The notes under the pieces were generated by a model. It made no database searches, was not told the origin of the DNA, and saw only the letters and a list, made by a program, of their open reading frames with translations. From CAUZIZ01 sp965219855 (GTDB lineage Bacteria; Acidobacteriota; UBA6911; RPQK01; JAJDTT01), in NCBI GenBank assembly GCA_965219855.1, contig CBDCOR010000030.1, positions 496,001 to 560,000 of the forward strand: a DNA stretch of 64,000 nucleotides, written 5' to 3'. Every line of letters begins with the position of its first letter. Position 1 is the first letter of the stretch. Both the position numbers and the translations under genes were made by a program. Of the stretch, positions 26,207 to 35,229 are shown piece after piece.

Positions 26207-27307
26207 ATGGGCTCTAACAAAAGCTCTGCGCCAGATTCTCTGCAATCTTGGGGCTGGGACGAACTCTGGAGAAAAGAGTTTGAACCGTATGACCGTCGCG
26301 GCTGGTATCCCGCCCGGGTCACTTCAATCGACCGTCGATCTTCTACAGTTTGCGGCGCCGGCCCGGAGCGGCGAGTGCCAGTTGCGGGGCGACTCCTTCG
26401 CGAAGGATCGGCAACGTGGCCGGCTGTTGGCGATTGGGTGGCGATCGCATCCCACGGTGATTCGGAGGTTGAGGTGGTCGAAGTGGTCCTGCCAAGACGT
26501 AGCCAGTTCGTGCGACAAGCACCGGGGAGACGGACGCAGCCCCGGGTGGTGGCGGCAAACATCGACACCGTCTTTCTGATGAGTGCCGTGACCGAGGACT
26601 TCAACCTCAGGCGTCTGGAGCGCTACCTGGTGGTGGCCTGGGAGAGCGGCTCCAGACCGGTTATCTTATTGACCAAGTCGGCTCTAATGGCGGATGTCTC
26701 AGGGCGACTTACCGCCGCCGCGTCGGTGGCTCCGGGTGTTCCCATCCACGCCATTTCCTGCCTTGGCTCGACCCATCTCGAGGTTCTCGACAACTATCTC
26801 TTCCCCGGCCGGACAGTGGCCATGTTGGGATCATCCGGTGTCGGCAAGTCAACTCTGATCAACCGGCTCAGGGGGAACGAGGTACTGGCTACGGCACCGG
26901 TCCGTAGCCGGGACGGAAGGGGACGTCACACGACAAGCCGGCAGCTATTGCTGCAGCTACCCGGAGGGGCCCTGGTCATCGATACGCCAGGACTGCGCCA
27001 GCTCAAACCCTGGGAAGGTGAGGAAGGCTTGGGGCGGACGTTCTTCGACGTAGAGGAGCTGGCCCAGCGGTGTCACTACGGCGACTGTAGTCACCAAAGC
27101 GAACCGGGATGCGCCGTCCAGGGAGCTCTCGCGGAAGGTCGGCTGAGTCCCGCCCGTTTCCAGAACTACCTGAAGTTGCAGCAGGAGCTCCAGCTGCAGG
27201 CCCAGCGTCGCGACCAACATCTGGCGCATGAAGAAAAACAACGCTCCAAGAGTGCTCACAAGTTGCTCCGGAGGCGGGTCGCCGAAAAGACACGCTGGAG
27301 GGAGTAA
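26207..27307 (+). CDS. rsgA: Ribosome small-subunit-dependent GTPase A
   Basis: The ATG at 26207 follows GGAGG at a good distance and gives 366 residues, the usual length. An earlier start at 26024 would add a tail not seen in the family. Motifs are in the circularly permuted order of RsgA: the N-terminal OB-fold, then LTKSA (G4-like), then the P-loop GSSGVGKST, then the G3 motif DTPG. The zinc knuckle CHYGDCSHQSEPGC follows. It checks and completes maturation of the 30S ribosomal subunit. It is convergent with the chimeric methyltransferase ORF and stands alone otherwise. The last 40 residues are a basic coil. Confidence 0.95.
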   Translation: MGSNKSSAPDSLQSWGWDELWRKEFEPYDRRGWYPARVTSIDRRSSTVCGAGPERRVPVAGRLLREGSATWPAVGDWVAIASHGDSEVEVVEVVLPRRSQFVRQAPGRRTQPRVVAANIDTVFLMSAVTEDFNLRRLERYLVVAWESGSRPVILLTKSALMADVSGRLTAAASVAPGVPIHAISCLGSTHLEVLDNYLFPGRTVAMLGSSGVGKSTLINRLRGNEVLATAPVRSRDGRGRHTTSRQLLLQLPGGALVIDTPGLRQLKPWEGEEGLGRTFFDVEELAQRCHYGDCSHQSEPGCAVQGALAEGRLSPARFQNYLKLQQELQLQAQRRDQHLAHEEKQRSKSAHKLLRRRVAEKTRWRE

Positions 27308-27443
27308 AGGTTAGCCCCATTGGTGGCGGTGGGATCCTGGTGGTCGCCCAAGACGGTCTAACGCTGGGTACGAGGTGCGGCTCGAAGCGGTCATCTTCAC
27401 GCCTCCGGCCAGGCGCCCTGCCGCAAGACAAACGTCGTCCGCT

Positions 27444-27914
27444 TCAATGCTTCAATCGATAGCTGAGCAGCATGAAGCCGCTTGAATAGATCTTCTGGCC
27501 GACCAGTTCCAGATCGGTCTTCGGAACGGCTCCTGAGAAGACGGGAATACCTGAGCCGAGCAGGAACGCGTGTCGCTCGTCGAACAGGTAGTTGAGGCAT
27601 TCACCTAACGACGTGATGGCAGCGCACTCCGGGAAATCCTCTTCCACGAAGGAAGCGGCTCGAAATGTCCGTTCCGGAACGCGGTTGCGCGCCAAAGCGA
27701 GCATGTCACGGGAGATGTCAATACCAAGAACTGCGTATCCAGCATCGACAAGACATCGTGCCCAGAGTCCACTTCCACATCCAAGATCGATGACTAGCCC
27801 ATCGGTGACGCCCACGCGTTGGAGCATATCCAGCAAAGCCGGAGCTGCGTGTTCTGCGAAGCTGCTGAAACCTACGTCATGAATGTAAGCAAGATCCTGC
27901 CGGTATGCTTTCAT
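27444..27914 (-). pseudogene. Methyltransferase N-terminus fused to a RibD/DHFR-type C-terminal end
   Basis: The natural start is probably ATG 27914 (MKAYRQDLAYIHDVGF). About 115 residues match SAM-dependent methyltransferases: LVIDLGCGSGLWAR, LGIDIS and LGECLNYLFDE. After FDERHA the sequence switches at about 27566 to LLGSGIPVFSGAVPKTDLEL...GFMLLSYRLKH. This is the C-terminal end of RibD/dihydrofolate-reductase-family proteins, and it stops at 27444. Both parents are cut, so the product lacks the second half of the methyltransferase fold and most of the reductase. The best reading is a deletion that joined two neighbouring genes in frame. A functional short protein cannot be excluded. Confidence 0.7.
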
Positions 27915-28125
27915 CCTTCTACCTGCCAGGAGCCGAACATCAGCGTGAAGCCAGACCAGGGCGGTCCGTGATTCGTCTCTTCGCAGATTATCCTGCTCGA
28001 GCTTGGACAGCGCCAACATAGCACCGAGAAGAAGGGCCGGTCCATACTGCTGCTTTACACGATCCATGGCCTTGGGGGGCGCAGATAAGGCGGGGCAGTG
28101 TTCGTGTGATAGCCCAGATCTGACG

Positions 28126-28151
28126 GTACAAACAGTGTCAGAGCAGATCGC
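28126..28151 (-). repeat. Right arm of a 26-bp inverted repeat pair
   Basis: This is the reverse complement of 25144-25169 with one mismatch. It lies 60 bases before the long upstream frame of the chimeric ORF, in gene-free DNA. Confidence 0.75.
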
Positions 28152-28715
28152 CCGCTGACCGGCTGGGCTCGCCTAGAAGCAGCCACTCAGATTTTCCCTG
28201 GAAACGTCGAACGAAATACCGCAAACGACCATAAGCAGCCATTCCGCCCAGACCGAGCGGACATACGACCACGAAAAGCTTGTGTCTGAAAAGAATGGGT
28301 CGCCTTTTGGGGAAACACACGTGGCTGCACCAGCCGGCGGCCACAGTTGCTTCTTGACTCTCAAAGGAGTGGCCGCCGCAGGTGAGCCACAGAGCGTCAA
28401 GCCGCCGAGATGTACCCTGAGGACTTGTGGCATTCTCCGGTGACTCGGACGGCCCTGCCGGAGAAGCGTCGGGGCTTGAAGGCATCTCCAGAGCGGAAGG
28501 AGCCTCTGGGTTCTGCAATCTGAGTGTAGTTCATTCGGCGCTTCCGGGGAAGATCTGGTCGATCGTTTCAACGCTGAGCGAACTCCCTGCAACCAAAGGA
28601 CGGGGCCAGGGTAGGGCAAGGAGAAGGCAAAAAGACAAGGTACGCGCGGGGTGCTACACTTCTGCCGATAGTCGATAAACTGGATCTCAATCCCGAAAGA
28701 ACGAGGAATCTGGAC
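28152..28715. other. Gap with repeat remnant and the sialidase ribosome site
   Basis: No gene is recognised. 28498-28560 carries the left half of the interspersed repeat found at 24556 (GGAGCCTCTGG...AATCTGAG.GTAGTTC). A minus-strand frame at 28138-28518 has no family resemblance I can see. The next gene has a GAGGAATC ribosome site about 28703-28710. Confidence 0.5.
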
Positions 28716-29921
28716 ATGAACAGCAACAAACAAGCAGCAGTCGCCCTTTGCCTGTTCGTCTTTATTGCCAGTCCCGCCGGCGCCCAGGATCAGGAATCCA
28801 TCGACGGCGCCGTAATCTATGACTACGATCCAGCGACGAAGCTGGGCGATGCTGTATTCGGGACGCTCATCTCCGATCTGGAACACGATGCCCCGGGTAG
28901 AAACTCTCACGGGGGACCCGTTTGCCTGGAGTATCCGAACGGTCAGATCGTCGCCTTGTACATGAACAACAGCGACCACAATCTGGATGGTTGGAGCGAG
29001 TACGCAGTGAGTCGAGACGGCGGCAGGAGCTGGGACATGTACAACAGGTTTCCGTATTCCCTCGACGCCTACTTGAGAGATCTCAGCCGCCCGGCCTTCG
29101 TCGAAGCGGGCCTGGTCACCGAAAAGGGGACGGTGGTGCTCTTCATTAGCCACTTCGAGGATGGCGAACGAAGCATGAGCGGCTTCATGAGGAGCTTCGA
29201 CCAGGGTGCCAGCTGGGCCGACTACGAGTCTCTCGATGGCTCCTTCGTCGGCTATCCGGTGGGCACGGTGGTGGACGGGGGAACCAACTACATCGTGCTC
29301 GACTCCACCAATATCGAGAAGTTCAGGAACCTCAAGGAGGAGCAGAAGCAGCGGACTCGGTTCACAGACGAGCAGATCCAGAAGGTTATTGATGCGGTCA
29401 GGGGACCCCGCGTTCTGTACGTCAGTACCAACGACGGGCGAACCTAGCAGAAGCGGAGCACCCTCCCTCTTCAGGACGAGAAATTCTACGGGGCGGTGAC
29501 CCTGATGGGGAATGGCGGACTGCTGGCTGGAGCCTACGACAGTGACGATGAGTATCACTTCTACTACTGCATCAGCATGGATCAGGGACGTAGCTGGAGT
29601 GAACAGAGGAGGGCACGCGTCGACAAGAAGGTGCGAGACCCTGAGCTGGCCTATCTTGGGGGACGATACTATCTGCATGGGAGATCCGGGGACCACGGTG
29701 AAGGAGACGATCGCTTCGTGCTGTATCAGTCGACTGACGGAGAGAACTGGGGCAGCGGACTCATCGTAAGCAGCGACGAGGAAGGACCCGACGGCTACAG
29801 TGCCAACTGCCGGATCCACACCTACGATGACGATGTTCCAGATGAATTGATGGTGCTGTACAGCATCATCTACAAGGGCCTAGACACCAACGAGTACGTC
29901 TTTTTCATAAAGCCCAACTAG
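28716..29921 (+). pseudogene. Secreted sialidase (BNR) gene broken by one stop codon
   Basis: A signal peptide (CLFVFIASPAGAQ) leads a propeller protein with Asp-boxes SRDGGRSW, SFDQGASW, STNDGRT-stop, SMDQGRSW and STDGENW. Reading continues in the same frame before and after a single TAG at 29445-29447, which takes the place of the conserved Trp (TGG to TAG) of the third Asp-box. Without it the product would be 401 residues, ending EYVFFIKPN. This is a very recent inactivation, or read-through is possible. The enzyme would remove terminal sialic-acid-like sugars or bind glycans. A 548-residue frame on the other strand is only the complement. Confidence 0.85.
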
Positions 29922-30539
29922 TGTCCACTTAACGCGACCGGCTGAGACATCCTCAATAGAACGCGGTATGGGCAGGTACAAGTGCCCTGTGTCCAGGCGG
30001 CAAGCCATCTGGATTCGACAACCTCCCTGGCTCTGGGAATGCTGGGTTGGCAGGTTGGCAGGTTGGCAAGGAGGCGGTGCAGGCGAAGAAGGAAGACATG
30101 AATATGCCTGCGCTGGGCCGAAATATGGAAGATTGGTTCCGAGGAGTCCGCATTCAAGTTGCTGATTCATTGGATGTTAACGTCCTGGACAGAGACAAAG
30201 ACACCAGGCAGATAGGGGCCAGACACAAGGGAGTTACCTCGAAATACGGCGGCACTAAGGGACAGAATCGGGCTGAACAGGCGAGGAGATTTCTGGGAGC
30301 TGTCGGCAGCGAGCTGCACTGGCATCTCCAAGTTTGAAGTAGACGTTATTTTCAGTGAGAACTTTCAGAATCCTGATTCTCAACCCAGAATAACCTCCGT
30401 CAACAGACTGATCTCGGAAGGGCCGTTGCGGCTGGCTCAGAATCATCCCCCAATCCCATCACTTTGCTGAGCTATCCTCGTCCTTTCGGCTCCCTAATGG
30501 TGCCGGAATCCCCTTGTAATGCCCTTCTATTCTGTTCAT
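29922..30539. other. Gap with a GGTTGGCA phrase repeat
   Basis: 30041-30069 repeats GGTTGGCA three times. No gene is recognised in the rest: short open frames on both strands lack family features. Confidence 0.4.
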
Positions 30540-30680
30540 GAACGGCCGATCATAGGCGACGAGATTGAACGGGTGGTGTCCTGGACGGAGGGTAGCAACG
30601 TGAGTCGGATAGCCGGGAAGCAGGTCCGCTTGCGCTTCGTGATGAAGGACGCGGATCTCTACTCCCTGAGGTTCAGGTAG
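30540..30680 (+). pseudogene. C-terminal remnant of a GH32/43-like secreted protein
   Basis: The frame reads IIGDEIERVVSW, then GKQVRLRFVMKDADLYSLRF, then stop. It closely follows the end of the intact protein at 36300-37901 (FGDQLDRPVEW...GRPVRLRFVMKDADLFSVRF). Nothing upstream continues it, so only the last 46 codons of a former paralogue remain. Confidence 0.7.
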
Positions 30681-30867
30681 GCTTGGCCATGCAATCGCCG
30701 ACTGTCCTGATCACCTCCCACAGCAGGTTCGAGTAGGCTTCCATCTGCTGGATCGATGCGATCAGTATCGCCTGAAACGTCTCCTGGGCATGGCTAGCCC
30801 GCAATCAGTTGGGAGAACTGGCTCGCTGTGCCTGGAAGACTCTGCGCCAGTCGTAGTCACTCCAATG

Positions 30868-30929
30868 GGGTCGTATCTTTAATATTGAAATTGAACGGTG
30901 ACAAGACTCAAGAATTCAAGATACGACCC
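30868..30929. repeat. 12-bp inverted repeat around 38 bases, MITE-like
   Basis: GGGTCGTATCTT (30868-30879) and AAGATACGACCC (30918-30929) are perfect reverse complements with an AT-rich centre. The right arm abuts the next gene remnant. This fits the ends of a small transposon relic, but no target duplication was found. Confidence 0.55.
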
Positions 30930-31431
30930 TACTTACGAACCGCAGGCGAACAGGCTTGCCAACAAGTTTGCTCACGTCGCTCTTGCCGCTCCAGGAGACG
31001 GTCTTTTTCATCTCATTACCGATCAGCACCCGTGACTCTTTCAAGGAATAACCCGGCAACGCCTGGCCGTCGGCAGCTTGTATCTCTACCTTGATAAAAC
31101 CAGCCGCCGAGGTGGCAAAGTTGATCACCAATCGGTCTCCCCTCGAATGTCAAGACCTTCGTCAGCAATCCACCGCCTTCATATGGGGCACTCACCGAGG
31201 CCAGGCCATCGATGCGGAAGGAGTAGCGTCTGAGGCGCGCGGTGGGCTGACCATAGTCCTGGTTAACGTATAGCGACATTTCTGTGGCGCCGGTCTGGAC
31301 CAGATTCAGGGCCGGATAGTTTGTTCGTGAAACCCAGTTCTGGGGACCGATGCCGGGCCGGATCAGTGCGGACATAAACGTAGGCAAACGCGATCCAGGA
31401 GTGGGATGTTTGCTCGTAGCCCGTGATCGAT
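30916..31431 (-). pseudogene. Frameshifted C-terminal fragment of a second GH32/43-like protein
   Basis: Two overlapping minus-strand frames together read NWVSRTNYPALNLV, MSLYVNQDYGQPTARLRRYSFRIDGLASVSAPYEGG, then after a one-base shift near 31135 LVINFATSAAGF...PGYSLKES and GKPVRLRFV. This is the same order as in the intact 36300 gene (SLYASESYWTG, LRRYTLRMDGFVSVNAP, INFSTSAGGG). The last residues (MKDADLF) are lost at the 12-bp inverted repeat, so the gene is truncated at both ends. Confidence 0.7.
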
Positions 31432-31446
31432 GTGCGCTCTGTTTGA

Positions 31447-31950
31447 TCAAGCCAGGACGTACTTCTTCTTCTCCGTGGCTTTCCAGGCTTTTTGCCAAGC
31501 CGGGTCATCGACGTCGTCCCACCACTCGGTGCGTACCTGGTTCATGTAGCCGGGAACGGGTCCGGGGAGCTTGCCGTCGCTGCCCAGCAGCCGCGCGAGG
31601 AACCGCATGTCGTCGGTGTGGCCGTCGAGGTTGGCGTCGTGCCGCGCGATGATCGTGGGTCCGTCCTGATACACGATGCGAACGAGAAACGGCTTGTATT
31701 CTGGACGCGGCCTGCCTGCAAGGTGTTTCAGCTTTTCTACGTCCACCGTCACGCCGAGGCCGGGCCCTTCGGGAACGGCGATGCTTCCGTCCTTGATCGG
31801 CATCCTTTCGTGGATAATGTGCTCGTTCCAGAGTTCGGCAAGGTTGACCTGATCCATCGTCGCAGCGGGAAAGACCACGGCGCGTCGCCAAAACAATCCG
31901 CTCCAACATTGAAGAATGTCGGAAGGCCCTGACCAAGTCGAAGTGACCTG
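31447..31950 (-). pseudogene. C-terminal fragment of a mandelate racemase/enolase-superfamily-like protein
   Basis: The frame reads LAELWNEHIIHERMPIKDGS, then VPEGPGLGVTVDVEKLKHL, a phrase typical of the C-terminal end of MR/MLE family enzymes (DG.I.VP.GPGLGV.VD). It continues for 90 residues with HDANLDGHTDD and a long basic tail ending KKKYVLA. The barrel with the catalytic Lys and metal acids is absent. The family call is moderately sure; the extended tail is unusual. Confidence 0.5.
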
Positions 31951-32040
31951 AACCTTCGGCGCCGGCCCCAATGATGAGGGCGTTGGGGCGAAGACCGCCG
32001 TTCAGGGACGCGAACCTTACCTTGTGAACTGTGCCCAGAA

Positions 32041-32310
32041 GGGCTGCGTTAACCCTGCCACGTCCCTGAAAACGCGCAGCAGATTACCGCCCAGGATCTT
32101 TCCTATGGCCTCGTAGCCCTGGCCCCGCTCGCGTAAGCGGCCGTCGAGGCGCCTTCTCCGCCCTCCGAGAACTTGATCCGGCGATTCGGCCGAGGTCGGG
32201 ACGGTTCGCCGCCTACCGGACGGCGGACACGGGTAGAACCCAGCAAGTAATGTCGTGAATGAGCGAATCCAGACCGTCGTCGAAGAGCACATCCGAAGCG
32301 AGATCCCCAT
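32041..32310 (-). pseudogene. C-terminal remnant of a membrane-dipeptidase-like (M19) gene
   Basis: One frame ends RLRERGQGYEAIGKILGGNLLRVFRDVAGL, which follows the common C-terminus of M19 peptidases (RGYS...I.KILGGN.LRVF). A different frame just upstream reads LASDVLFDDGLDS, like the DH.GIGSD.F region. At least one frameshift and a large deletion are therefore needed. Only a fossil remains. Confidence 0.45.
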
Positions 32311-32403
32311 GATCTAGAGGCCATCATGAAGACCTTTGGCCAAGATCTGAGAGACGAAGATGAATTCATGGGGAGAGCCTCATCAGGGTCGGGCAGCCGT
32401 TCT

Positions 32404-32412
32404 TGCTATAAT
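32404..32412 (+). promoter_or_regulatory. Candidate extended -10 promoter for the sialidase cluster
   Basis: TGCTATAAT is a perfect extended -10 element, about 150 bases before the first tandem sialidase gene. No convincing -35 is seen, as expected for extended -10 promoters. Transcription from here would cover the 32562 and 33765 genes. Confidence 0.4.
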
Positions 32413-32561
32413 GCAAACCACCTGCTCTCCTGAAGGCGGGAGTTGTCAATGCCAATCCAGGGTAAGGGAAACATCGAGGGCTATGGGACCCACAGAACCG
32501 AAGCGCAAACCTCGTCCCGATGCGCTAGACTTGCGGCAAGGAGACTCACGCCATTACAGAG

Positions 32562-33737
32562 TTGAATCGCAGAGGTTTTCTTTCTCTGAGCGGACTCGCG
32601 ACGGCACTTCCAGGCCCGCTTGCGACTGTCGAATCCGAAGCCGGAATCGGCGAGGTCTATTCACTGAGGGTATGTCCCTGGACCATCGAAAACCCACGCC
32701 ATGACCATCAACTGATCTTCCCCATGAGGGACGGGAGCCTTCTGCTGGTCTGGTGCGAGTACTACGTCCGCAGAGCTTCCCGCGTCGCTCCAGACTCACC
32801 CCAGTCCTACTTCCTTCGGGATGACTCGCCCTGCCGAATCTCGGGGAGAATCTCCCGGGACGGCGGCAGAAGCTGGAGTGGCAGGATCACGCTCCAGGAG
32901 AACTTCGGTTTGCACAATGTCAAGCATCCCAACCTGCTGCGGCTGCCCTCCGGAGAAATCCTCTTCACCTTCACCGTCCGAGATATGACGCAAAAGGATC
33001 TTCGGATCTACCTCAAGAGATCCAGTGACGAGTGCGAGACCTGGACGGAGCCGGTGCAGATCTCGCCTCCAGGCGGAATCTTCTTCACCAACGCCGACCA
33101 CATCCTCAGGCAGAGTTCGGGTCGCATCATTCAGCCTCTGCACCATTGGGACACGGCCCGATACGAGAAGGTACACAACCTGGCCTTCTGTCTCTACTCC
33201 GACGACGAAGGACAGACCTGGCATCCCAGCCGAAAGAAAGTGGACCTTCCCAAGCTGGGGGCGGAGGAACCGGGAGTCGTTGAGCTGAAGGACGGATCCT
33301 TGTTGGCCATGCTGAGGAATAGAATGAGCAAGGTCTACCGCTCGATCTCTACCGATCGCGGTGAGACCTGGTCAGAGGCCGAGCCAACCGAATTACCTTC
33401 GCCGGCATCGGCAAACTGCATCAAGCGCATTCCGCTGACCGGAGATCTGCTGTTCATCTGGAACAATAGCGTGCCCTACTACCTGACCCGAGCAGGATCG
33501 AAGCAGACCACCCGTCCCCGCCATCCCTTGAGCAGTGCGATTTCCCGCGACGAGGGCAAGACCTGGGCAAACATCAAGAACATCGAGAATCACAGCGGCT
33601 ACGACCTGTCCTGCCCCTCCGTCACCTTCGTGGGTGACGAAGCCCTGGTGGCTTACTACAAGCGCCCGGAGAACACGGCTCCGGGCACGGATGTGGTACT
33701 CAAGATCTTCAAGACCGACTGGTTCTACGGTGGATAA
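32562..33737 (+). CDS. Tat-type secreted sialidase paralogue A
   Basis: The gene starts at a TTG (32562). The leader NRRGFLSLSGLATALPG resembles a twin-arginine signal. The 391-residue product is a six-bladed BNR propeller of the exo-sialidase family, with five Asp-boxes: SRDGGRSW, SSDECETW, SDDEGQTW, STDRGETW and SRDEGKTW. It also has a conserved EEPGVVELKDGSLLAML strand. Such proteins remove or bind terminal acidic sugars on glycans outside the cytoplasm; whether this one is catalytic cannot be told. It is followed by paralogue B 27 bp later and forms a tandem family with B and C. Sequence similarity to B is high over the whole length. Confidence 0.85.
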   Translation: MNRRGFLSLSGLATALPGPLATVESEAGIGEVYSLRVCPWTIENPRHDHQLIFPMRDGSLLLVWCEYYVRRASRVAPDSPQSYFLRDDSPCRISGRISRDGGRSWSGRITLQENFGLHNVKHPNLLRLPSGEILFTFTVRDMTQKDLRIYLKRSSDECETWTEPVQISPPGGIFFTNADHILRQSSGRIIQPLHHWDTARYEKVHNLAFCLYSDDEGQTWHPSRKKVDLPKLGAEEPGVVELKDGSLLAMLRNRMSKVYRSISTDRGETWSEAEPTELPSPASANCIKRIPLTGDLLFIWNNSVPYYLTRAGSKQTTRPRHPLSSAISRDEGKTWANIKNIENHSGYDLSCPSVTFVGDEALVAYYKRPENTAPGTDVVLKIFKTDWFYGG

Positions 33738-33764
33738 GGCAGTGGATTCGAGTGGAGTCTGGTT

Positions 33765-34985
33765 GTGAGTCGTAAGCGAGGAGTCCTGGATCGGCGATCC
33801 TTTCTGTCCACTACAGGCACCGGGGCGGTTTTGGTTGGCCTTCCTGCGCAGATTGGAGCCCAAAAGGCGGGGGTCGTAGCCCGCACCCGGGATCACGATG
33901 TCAACGAGCTTCACCTGGACACCGTTTGCCCCTGGACGGCCGAGAACCCTCGCCACGACCATCAGCAGATCTTTCCCTTGAGTGAGGATCGCCTGCTGCT
34001 GGTGTGGTCCGAGTACTACGTGAGAAAGCCGTCCCGGATCCGTCGGACGCCTTACTCCAGGGCCGGCAGCAGTGATGCCACGCCCTGCCGGATCTCGGCG
34101 CGGGTCTCGAAAGACGGAGGGCGGTCGTGGAGCGGGAAGATCACGATCCAGGAGAACTTCGGGGTGGACAATGTCAAGCAGCCGAATCTCCTGCGCCTGC
34201 CCTCGGGAGAGATCCTTTTCTCCTTTACGGTGCGAGATATCGCCAGGCGCGACCTGAGCATCTTTCTGAAGCGATCCCGCGACGAGTGCGAAACCTGGAG
34301 CAGGCCGGTGCAGATCTCGCCGCCCGGAGGAGTCTACTTCACCAACGCCGACCACAATCTGCGCCACAGCTCCGGGCGTCTGATCCTGCCCTGCCACTGG
34401 GGAGAGTTCTACGGCCCCGGCGACCACTACCAGGCCTTTTGTCTCTACTCGGATGACGAGGGCAAGACCTGGCAGAGCAGCCGCCAGAAGATCGATCTTC
34501 CCAGCCGCGGTGCGGAGGAACCCGGCGTCGTCGAGCTCAAGGACAGCTCCCTCCTGGCAATGATGAGAACCAGCCTGGGAAAGATCTACCGCTCGATTTC
34601 CAGGGATCGGGGAGAGACCTGGTCAGAGGCCGAGCCCACGGACCTGCCCTCGCCCTCGGCGGCTAACTGCATCAAACGCGTTCCCAAAACAGGTGATCTG
34701 GTATTCCTCTGGAACAACTCTACGCCTTTTGCGCTCTCCCAGCCGCGCTCGACCAGCTACCACCACCCTCGTAACCCACTCACAGCGGCGATCTCCAAGG
34801 ACGAAGGGAAGACCTGGGCCCACTTCAAGGATGTCGAGCGCCGCCAGGGATACTCGAGCGGATACCCGTCCCTGACGTTCGTCGGCGACGAAGCACTGGT
34901 GACCTACTACCACGCCTCCCGCTCCATGTCGCGCGACACGGAACTGAGGCTGAAGATCCTCCATCTAGACTGGTTTTACTCGTGA
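33765..34985 (+). CDS. Tat-type secreted sialidase paralogue B
   Basis: A GTG start gives MSRKRGVLDRRSFLSTTGTG, a clear twin-arginine signal (DRRSFLS). The 406-residue protein has the same layout as paralogue A with five Asp-boxes (SKDGGRSW, SRDECETW, SDDEGKTW, SRDRGETW, SKDEGKTW), and ends LDWFYS as A ends TDWFYGG. The best separators from A are an SSDATPCRISARVS phrase and an insert-free third blade (HWGEFYGPGDHYQAF). It probably has the same role on a slightly different glycan. Export as a folded protein is expected. Confidence 0.87.
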   Translation: MSRKRGVLDRRSFLSTTGTGAVLVGLPAQIGAQKAGVVARTRDHDVNELHLDTVCPWTAENPRHDHQQIFPLSEDRLLLVWSEYYVRKPSRIRRTPYSRAGSSDATPCRISARVSKDGGRSWSGKITIQENFGVDNVKQPNLLRLPSGEILFSFTVRDIARRDLSIFLKRSRDECETWSRPVQISPPGGVYFTNADHNLRHSSGRLILPCHWGEFYGPGDHYQAFCLYSDDEGKTWQSSRQKIDLPSRGAEEPGVVELKDSSLLAMMRTSLGKIYRSISRDRGETWSEAEPTDLPSPSAANCIKRVPKTGDLVFLWNNSTPFALSQPRSTSYHHPRNPLTAAISKDEGKTWAHFKDVERRQGYSSGYPSLTFVGDEALVTYYHASRSMSRDTELRLKILHLDWFYS

Positions 34986-35229
34986 GTCGCAGGTTGCAGG
35001 TTGCAGCTTTCTATTCCCTGGAAAGCGCACCGAACGGAGCAATGGCGTCAAGCAGAATCAGGCCAGGCAAAACAGAGCCGCGAACGGGGCTCCATGCCAA
35101 CAGAATGGAACTCGGTTCCGGGGAGAGAGCGGGACAACAGCACGATTTACTCAGTCCAGGGATGAAGCTTGGTTTGTTGAATGATTCCGCGCAGCAGGCG
35201 AGGGCAGAGGCAAGGGCAAGGAGCACACC
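34986..35229. repeat. Repeats between sialidases B and C
   Basis: 34986-35010 is a CAGGTTG phrase repeat. 35115-35205 matches 18868-18960 (GGTTCCGGGGAGAGAGC, CAACAGCAC, TGAATGATTCCGCGCAGC) and includes a half palindromic unit (GATGAAGCTTGG). The AAGGAG before 35230 is the next ribosome site. Confidence 0.6.

Noticed and set aside
28138..28518. Possible small gene with a CGGHSFES-like zinc-ribbon phrase
   Set aside because: There is only one cysteine pair, no recognisable family, and it overlaps repeat remnants.
28173..29819. A 548-codon minus-strand frame
   Set aside because: It is the complement of the sialidase, which has a signal peptide and Asp-boxes on the plus strand.
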